DNA from: Ornithinibacillus halotolerans
GTDB lineage: Bacteria; Bacillota; Bacilli; Bacillales; Amphibacillaceae
Reading direction: 5' to 3'
DNA: 64,000 nt
Assembly: GCF_014637405.1 (NCBI RefSeq)
Contig: NZ_BMEY01000016.1
Coordinates: 29,169-93,168 of the forward strand
The number at the start of each line of letters is the position of its first letter. Position 1 is the stretch's first letter. Under the pieces are notes generated by a model. The model saw nothing but the letters and a program-made list of their open reading frames with translations, made no database searches and was not told where the DNA came from. Below are positions 60,254-64,000 of this stretch, piece after piece. A program made the translations under genes and the position numbers.

Positions 60254-60898
60254 ATGAAATCAGTAGCGATTATTGGGAATGGACCTCCAAATCTGATTCC
60301 AGATTTATCAGCCTATCAGACTCATGTTGATAGTTGGATTGGAGCAGATAAAGGGGCTGTCAGAGTAATTGAGCAACAATTAGAACTTTCTTATGCTGTC
60401 GGTGATTTTGACTCTGTTTCAAAATCTGAATTGCTACGTATTAAAGAAAGCGCGAAGAACTTTCAGCAACACAACGTTGAGAAGGATGAGACAGATTTAG
60501 AACTTGCCCTAAAGATTGCTTTTTCTTTAAATCCAACTACAATTTATCTTTTTGGAGTAACAGGAGGACGTTTAGATCACACGTTAATAAACATTCAACT
60601 CCTAACTCAAGTAATTAATAAACAAACTAGAGGTATCATTATTGATACGACAAACCAAATAGAATTGACTTATCCTGGAACATATCAAGTTACCCAAGAT
60701 GATAAGTATCCTACAATTTCATTTATTCCTGTTACAGAAGAAGTTCGTGGCCTAACGTTAACTGGATTTTATTATCCATTAACTAATGCAACAATAACTA
60801 TGGGTTCAACTCTGTCTATTTCGAACAAGCTTATCTCAAAAAAAGGTACTTTTTCATACAATACTGGCATAGTATTAGTTGTAAGGAGTCGTGGATAA
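60254..60898 (+). CDS. thiN: Thiamine pyrophosphokinase
   Basis: A 214-residue enzyme transferring pyrophosphate from ATP to thiamine. Conserved segments are WIGADKGAVRVIEQ, VGDFDSVSKSE, EKDETDLELALKIA and GVTGGRLDHTLINI; the C-terminal part binds thiamine in the dimer. It follows rpe by 6 bases. A sigma-E-like element for spoVM lies near its end. Confidence 0.94.
   Translation: MKSVAIIGNGPPNLIPDLSAYQTHVDSWIGADKGAVRVIEQQLELSYAVGDFDSVSKSELLRIKESAKNFQQHNVEKDETDLELALKIAFSLNPTTIYLFGVTGGRLDHTLINIQLLTQVINKQTRGIIIDTTNQIELTYPGTYQVTQDDKYPTISFIPVTEEVRGLTLTGFYYPLTNATITMGSTLSISNKLISKKGTFSYNTGIVLVVRSRG
60855..60862 (+). promoter_or_regulatory. Sigma-E-like -10 element before spoVM
   Basis: CATACAAT (60855-60862) fits the sigma-E -10 consensus exactly, inside the end of thiN and 87 bases before spoVM, which is sigma-E dependent in B. 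subtilis. No convincing -35 is seen. Confidence 0.4.
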
Positions 60899-60949
60899 AA
60901 GTTCAAGCGATTCGTGTAAGCGTGTTTGTAAATGGAGGAGGGCGAACTT

Positions 60950-61033
60950 ATGAAATTTTATACTATTAAGCTCCCTAGAGTACTTGGAGGATTTGTACGT
61001 GTAGTGATCGGGATTTTTAAGAAAGAGAAGTAA
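60950..61033 (+). CDS. spoVM: SpoVM, curvature-sensing spore coat anchor peptide
   Basis: A 27-residue reading frame beginning MKFYTIKLPRVLGGFVRVV and ending in KKEK. It closely matches the 26-residue B. subtilis SpoVM amphipathic peptide. SpoVM inserts into the forespore outer membrane and recruits SpoIVA to start the coat. The proline after KL and the basic and hydrophobic spacing are kept. A perfect GGAGGAGGG lies 7 bases upstream. Its place between thiN and the reversed rpmB is the same as in B. subtilis. Confidence 0.95.
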   Translation: MKFYTIKLPRVLGGFVRVVIGIFKKEK

Positions 61034-61042
61034 GTGTTATTT

Positions 61043-61076
61043 GCTTTTGTCAATTATTGGCAGAAGCTCTTTTTTT
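61043..61076 (+). terminator. Terminator after spoVM
   Basis: GCTTTTG (61043-61049) pairs with CAGAAGC (61061-61067) with one wobble, followed by a run of T. Confidence 0.65.
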
Positions 61077-61119
61077 GTACGGGTTGTATTTATTAAATTA
61101 TTGCTTTCATGCCATATCC

Positions 61120-61198
61120 GCAGCCCGAATACACTTCGCTTTCCATGGGCGGCTGGTGAGCCTGTTTTCCCATAGGAGTCTCCGTGTATTCGGGCTGC
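61120..61198. repeat. Interspersed palindromic repeat, core-only copy
   Basis: A perfect 15-bp inverted repeat GCAGCCCGAATACAC (61120-61134) with GTGTATTCGGGCTGC (61184-61198) encloses a core. TGGGCGGCTGGTGAGCC and AGGAGTCTCC within it are shared with 789-876 of the first copy. The stem bases differ from that copy, yet both pair fully. It lies in the 295-base gap between spoVM and rpmB, which otherwise holds the two terminators. Confidence 0.75.
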
Positions 61199-61254
61199 TT
61201 AGAGCATAAAAAAGTATCCAATCAGTAATTTAATAAATATTAAGTACTCAATAG

Positions 61255-61287
61255 AAAAAGCACCCAAGTTTAGATTGGGTGCTTTTT
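61255..61287. terminator. Terminator of rpmB (reverse strand), bidirectional shape
   Basis: AAAAAGCACCCAA (61255-61267) and TTGGGTGCTTTTT (61275-61287) pair perfectly. It serves rpmB, read on the reverse strand, and may also stop forward transcription. Confidence 0.85.
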
Positions 61288-61328
61288 GCTAATAACTAAT
61301 GTATCAGTAAAATGATAATGTATTTGAA

Positions 61329-61517
61329 TTATACGCGTTCCACTTTACCTGATTTAAGTGCGCGTGCAGATACGTATACACGTTGTGGTTTTCCATTTAC
61401 CATAATACGAACTTTTTGCACATTAGCTTTCCATTTACGTCTGTTGGAATTCATAGCGTGTGAGCGTTGGTTTCCAGTGTTTGTTTTACGTCCAGTAACA
61501 ACACATTTTCTTGCCAT
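61329..61517 (-). CDS. rpmB: 50S ribosomal protein L28
   Basis: A 62-residue basic ribosomal protein beginning [20 protein letters not shown], typical of L28, and ending [17 protein letters not shown]. Only one of the cysteines of the zinc-binding form is visible (Cys5), so it is probably the zinc-free form. AGGAGGGC lies before the ATG on the reverse strand. It is transcribed opposite to its neighbours, as in B. subtilis. Confidence 0.97.
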   Translation of the reverse strand: MARKCVVTGRKTNTGNQRSHAMNSNRRKWKANVQKVRIMVNGKPQRVYVSARALKSGKVERV

Positions 61518-61808
61518 GGTAAGCCCTCCTACTCTATAACATAAGTCAATTTAGTACTTATACAATTTACCATAAGTCTAAAAAGAATGCAATACGTATG
61601 CAAAGAATTTTCACTTGACAGATTGGAAGGAATCGTTCATTGTTATAAGAGGCGAATTGCTTTATTCGAATATATACTATAAATTGAAGCACCTTAATGA
61701 TAAAAAAGATACAACTCAATACAACGATAAATTCTAGAATGTAAAGTGCAAAATGATCGTATTTATAGTAAAATAACCTTAAATTACTTGGGTTAAAGGA
61801 GGATTTTC

Positions 61809-62171
61809 ATGTCCATTGAATTAAACACAAAAGATGGTCACGTAACAATTACTACTGAAGTTATTGCTACTATTGCTGGTGGTGCAGCAGTTGAATGCTA
61901 TGGTATTGTTGGAATGGCTTCGAAAAGTCAAATTAGAGATGGCATTGCAGAGATTTTACGTAAAGAAAATTATTCTCGTGGAATTGTAGTTAGACAAGAA
62001 GACAATTCTTTACATATTGATATGTATATTATTGTAAGCTATGGTACTAAAATTTCCGAAGTAGCGCATAATGTTCAATCACAAGTAAAATATACGTTAA
62101 GTAAGACTTTAGGACTTGAAATTGATTCAGTAAATATTTACATACAAGGGGTACGTGTAGCAAAAGATTAA
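61809..62171 (+). CDS. yloU: Asp23/Gls24 family envelope-stress protein YloU
   Basis: A 120-residue Asp23/Gls24 family protein, with TTEVIATIAGGAAVECYGIVGMASK near the start (about residues 18-42) and the C-terminal VNIYIQGVRVAKD. Members are alkaline-shock or envelope-stress proteins of unclear function, and yloU is regularly paired with the fatty acid kinase gene fakA (yloV). AAAGGAGGA lies 7 bases before the ATG. The 291-base gap before it holds the divergent rpmB start region; I could not define its promoter. Confidence 0.92.
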   Translation: MSIELNTKDGHVTITTEVIATIAGGAAVECYGIVGMASKSQIRDGIAEILRKENYSRGIVVRQEDNSLHIDMYIIVSYGTKISEVAHNVQSQVKYTLSKTLGLEIDSVNIYIQGVRVAKD

Positions 62172-62203
62172 TTTTGCACGTCTGTCTAGAGGGAGGAACT
62201 ATT

Positions 62204-63865
62204 GTGGCAGTAAATAAGCTTGATGGCAAAATGTTTTCGCAAATGGTACTTGCTGGTGCACATCATTTAACAAATAATGCCAAGAAAATTGATGCTTTAA
62301 ACGTATTTCCAGTGCCAGATGGTGATACTGGAACAAATATGAATTTATCAATGACTTCAGGTGCAAATGAAGTAAAAAAGAATACTTCTGAAAATATATT
62401 TGAAGTAGCTGGAGCATTTTCGAAAGGATTACTAATGGGGGCGAGAGGAAACTCAGGAGTAATTTTATCACAAATCTTTAGAGGCTTTGCTAAAGGAATG
62501 GACAAAAAATCATCCTTAACAACAAAAGACCTAGCAATTGCTTTTGATGCAGGAGTTCAAACAGCTTATAAAGCAGTAATGAAGCCTGTAGAGGGAACAA
62601 TTTTAACAGTTGCAAAAGATGCAGCAAAAAAAGCTGTAGAAATTGCTGAAGTCGAAGAAGATGTTATTTCAATGATGGAAAAAGTACTAGTTGAGGCAAA
62701 GGCTTCACTGAAACGCACACCAGATCTTCTTCCGGTATTAAAAGAAGTAGGTGTTGTAGACTCAGGTGGACAAGGCCTTGTTACAGTATATGAAGGATTC
62801 CTTTCAGCTTTAAAAGGTGAAGAATTACCTGAAGATCTTGATACGGTTGATCTAGAAGATATGATTAACGCGGAGCACCATAAATCTGCACAAGATTTTA
62901 TGGATACTTCTGATATTGAATTCGGTTATTGTACTGAATTTATGGTTAAATTTGAAGATGATAAGTTAAAGGACAACCCATTTGATGAAAATGCTTTTAG
63001 AAATGAATTAAGTGAACACGGTGATTCTCTATTAGTTGTTTCGGATGAAGAGGTTGTAAAAGTTCATGTTCATACAGAGTATCCAGGTAATGTGCTAACT
63101 ATTGGCCAACGACATGGTAGCTTAATTAATATGAAGATTGAAAATATGCGTGAACAACATAGTGCTATCGTTGGAGATAATAAAAAAGATGCTAAACCAA
63201 AAGAAAAGGTTGACTTTGGAATTGTTACAGTAGCAATGGGATCTGGTTTGAAATCTTTATTCGAAAGTTTAGGTGCTACAGTGGTTATTGAAGGTGGACA
63301 AACAATGAACCCTAGCACTCAAGATATTACAGATGCAATTAATAAAGCCAATGCAAAAAATGTTATTGTTTTACCGAACAATAAAAATATTGTGATGGCA
63401 GCAGAGCAAGCAGCAGAATTAGCGGAAGAAAATGTAGTTGTCGTTTCTACAAAGACAATTCCACAAGGTATTAGTGCGTTACTTGCTTTCCATCCTGAAG
63501 AGGATTTGAATACAAATAAAAATAATATGACTGAGGCAAGTTCTGTTGTTAAAACGGGACAAATTACCTATGCAGTTAGAGATACTCAAATTGATGGTAT
63601 TTCCATAGAGAATGGTAATTTTATGGGGATTGCAGATGGCAAAATAGTTGCTACTCATAAAGAACGACTTGAAGCAGTTAAACAACTTTTCCAAGATCTC
63701 ATTACTGATGATGATGAAATCTTAACAATTCTATCTGGTGAAGATGTCACAGAAGATGAGATTAATTTAATTGTTGAATATGTTGAAGAAAATTATGAAG
63801 ATGTTGAAATTGAAATACATCATGGGAACCAACCAATTTATTCCTATATTTTCTCTGTAGAATAA
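62204..63865 (+). CDS. fakA: FakA-type fatty acid kinase, ATP-binding subunit (YloV)
   Basis: A 553-residue protein with an N-terminal DhaL-like kinase domain (about residues 1-200), a middle domain and a C-terminal DegV/FakB-interacting domain. ATP and magnesium binding is shown by FPVPDGDTGTNMNLSM (about 35-50) and GARGNSGVILSQIFRG. FakA phosphorylates exogenous fatty acids carried by FakB (DegV) proteins for phospholipid synthesis. The start is a GTG at 62204, 6 bases after GGGAGGA; the longer frame from 62174 starts before that site. It is paired with yloU. Confidence 0.93.
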   Translation: MAVNKLDGKMFSQMVLAGAHHLTNNAKKIDALNVFPVPDGDTGTNMNLSMTSGANEVKKNTSENIFEVAGAFSKGLLMGARGNSGVILSQIFRGFAKGMDKKSSLTTKDLAIAFDAGVQTAYKAVMKPVEGTILTVAKDAAKKAVEIAEVEEDVISMMEKVLVEAKASLKRTPDLLPVLKEVGVVDSGGQGLVTVYEGFLSALKGEELPEDLDTVDLEDMINAEHHKSAQDFMDTSDIEFGYCTEFMVKFEDDKLKDNPFDENAFRNELSEHGDSLLVVSDEEVVKVHVHTEYPGNVLTIGQRHGSLINMKIENMREQHSAIVGDNKKDAKPKEKVDFGIVTVAMGSGLKSLFESLGATVVIEGGQTMNPSTQDITDAINKANAKNVIVLPNNKNIVMAAEQAAELAEENVVVVSTKTIPQGISALLAFHPEEDLNTNKNNMTEASSVVKTGQITYAVRDTQIDGISIENGNFMGIADGKIVATHKERLEAVKQLFQDLITDDDEILTILSGEDVTEDEINLIVEYVEENYEDVEIEIHHGNQPIYSYIFSVE

Positions 63866-63878
63866 TAATTATAAAAAA

Positions 63879-63961
63879 GAGGCTGGGACAAAACCCCAGT
63901 AAATTAATATAAGCATGGTCCTTACCAACGTTTTAATGGTAAGGACCATGCTTATTATTTT
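63879..63961 (+). terminator. Terminator after fakA fused to a repeat-family head
   Basis: GAGGCTGGGACAAAAC (63879-63894) matches 15 of 16 bases of the reverse complement of the right end of the 709-946 repeat. It is followed by a perfect 19-bp inverted repeat (63909-63927 with 63937-63955, core AAGCATGGTCCTTACCA) with a 9-base loop and a T-rich tail. It is a strong terminator hairpin for yloU-fakA. Confidence 0.8.
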
Positions 63962-64000
63962 TTGCACGCAATTTTCTGATATTAAAGTAAACAAAAAGGA

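Noticed and set aside
61615..61648. TTGACA at 61615 as a yloU promoter.
   Set aside because: No -10 box at 16-19 bases; the nearest TTATAA or TGTTAT is 20-22 bases away, and it is about 190 bases from yloU.

Overview
The window is a stretch of chromosome from a low-G+C, endospore-forming Gram-positive bacterium of the family Bacillaceae. Nearly every gene has a recognisable Bacillus subtilis counterpart in the same order (the ylbL to yloV segment). Sporulation genes (gerR, spoVD, spoVE, spoIIGA-sigE-sigG, spoVM), bacillithiol synthesis (bshC), PyrR attenuators and an Ile T-box all fit. AT-rich codon use, the interspersed GAGGCTGGGACAAAAC-type repeats and protein divergence from Bacillus suggest a marine or halotolerant genus such as Oceanobacillus or Virgibacillus. 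That genus-level guess is inference.

Layout. 1-7480: end of the ylbL protease gene, tmcAL (reverse), ylbN-rpmF, an extra crotonase-family gene, gerR, ylbP (reverse), a DUF3397 membrane protein and bshC. 7530-24011: the division and cell wall (dcw) cluster mraZ-rsmH-ftsL-pbpB-spoVD-murE-murF-mraY-murD-spoVE-divIB-ftsA-ftsZ. 24160-26940: the sporulation sigma operon. 27085-31131: ylmC-ylmD-ylmE-sepF-ylmG-ylmH-divIVA. 31134-35823: T-box-controlled ileS, then lspA and ylyB. 35820-41906: the pyrimidine operon pyrR-B-C-K-D-F-E with two PyrR attenuators. 41928-44632: a LysR regulator and, on the reverse strand, rqcH. 44668-63865: yloB, yloC-remA-gmk-rpoZ-coaBC-priA-fmt-rsmB-prpC-prkC-rsgA-rpe-thiN-spoVM, rpmB (reverse), yloU and fakA.

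The genes work as blocks for septal peptidoglycan synthesis and its regulation (MraZ, FtsA/Z, SepF, DivIVA, PrkC/PrpC), spore cortex synthesis (SpoVD/SpoVE), sigma cascade control, UMP synthesis and translation quality control. Several start codons were moved from the longest reading frame to an internal ATG, GTG or TTG with a good ribosome binding site. Two small genes, rpmF and spoVM, were found by direct reading.

I found no mobile element with a transposase, no prophage, CRISPR array, tRNA or rRNA, and no clearly new multi-gene system. The observations most worth a second look are: genes missing compared with B. subtilis (murG/murB, carA/carB and pyrP, def, rlmN, panE); an interspersed structured repeat family whose stems differ in sequence but still pair; a crotonase homologue lacking one catalytic glutamate; and candidate regulatory sites (a MraZ operator, sigma-E, sigma-F and Spo0A-type promoters, a LysR palindrome).
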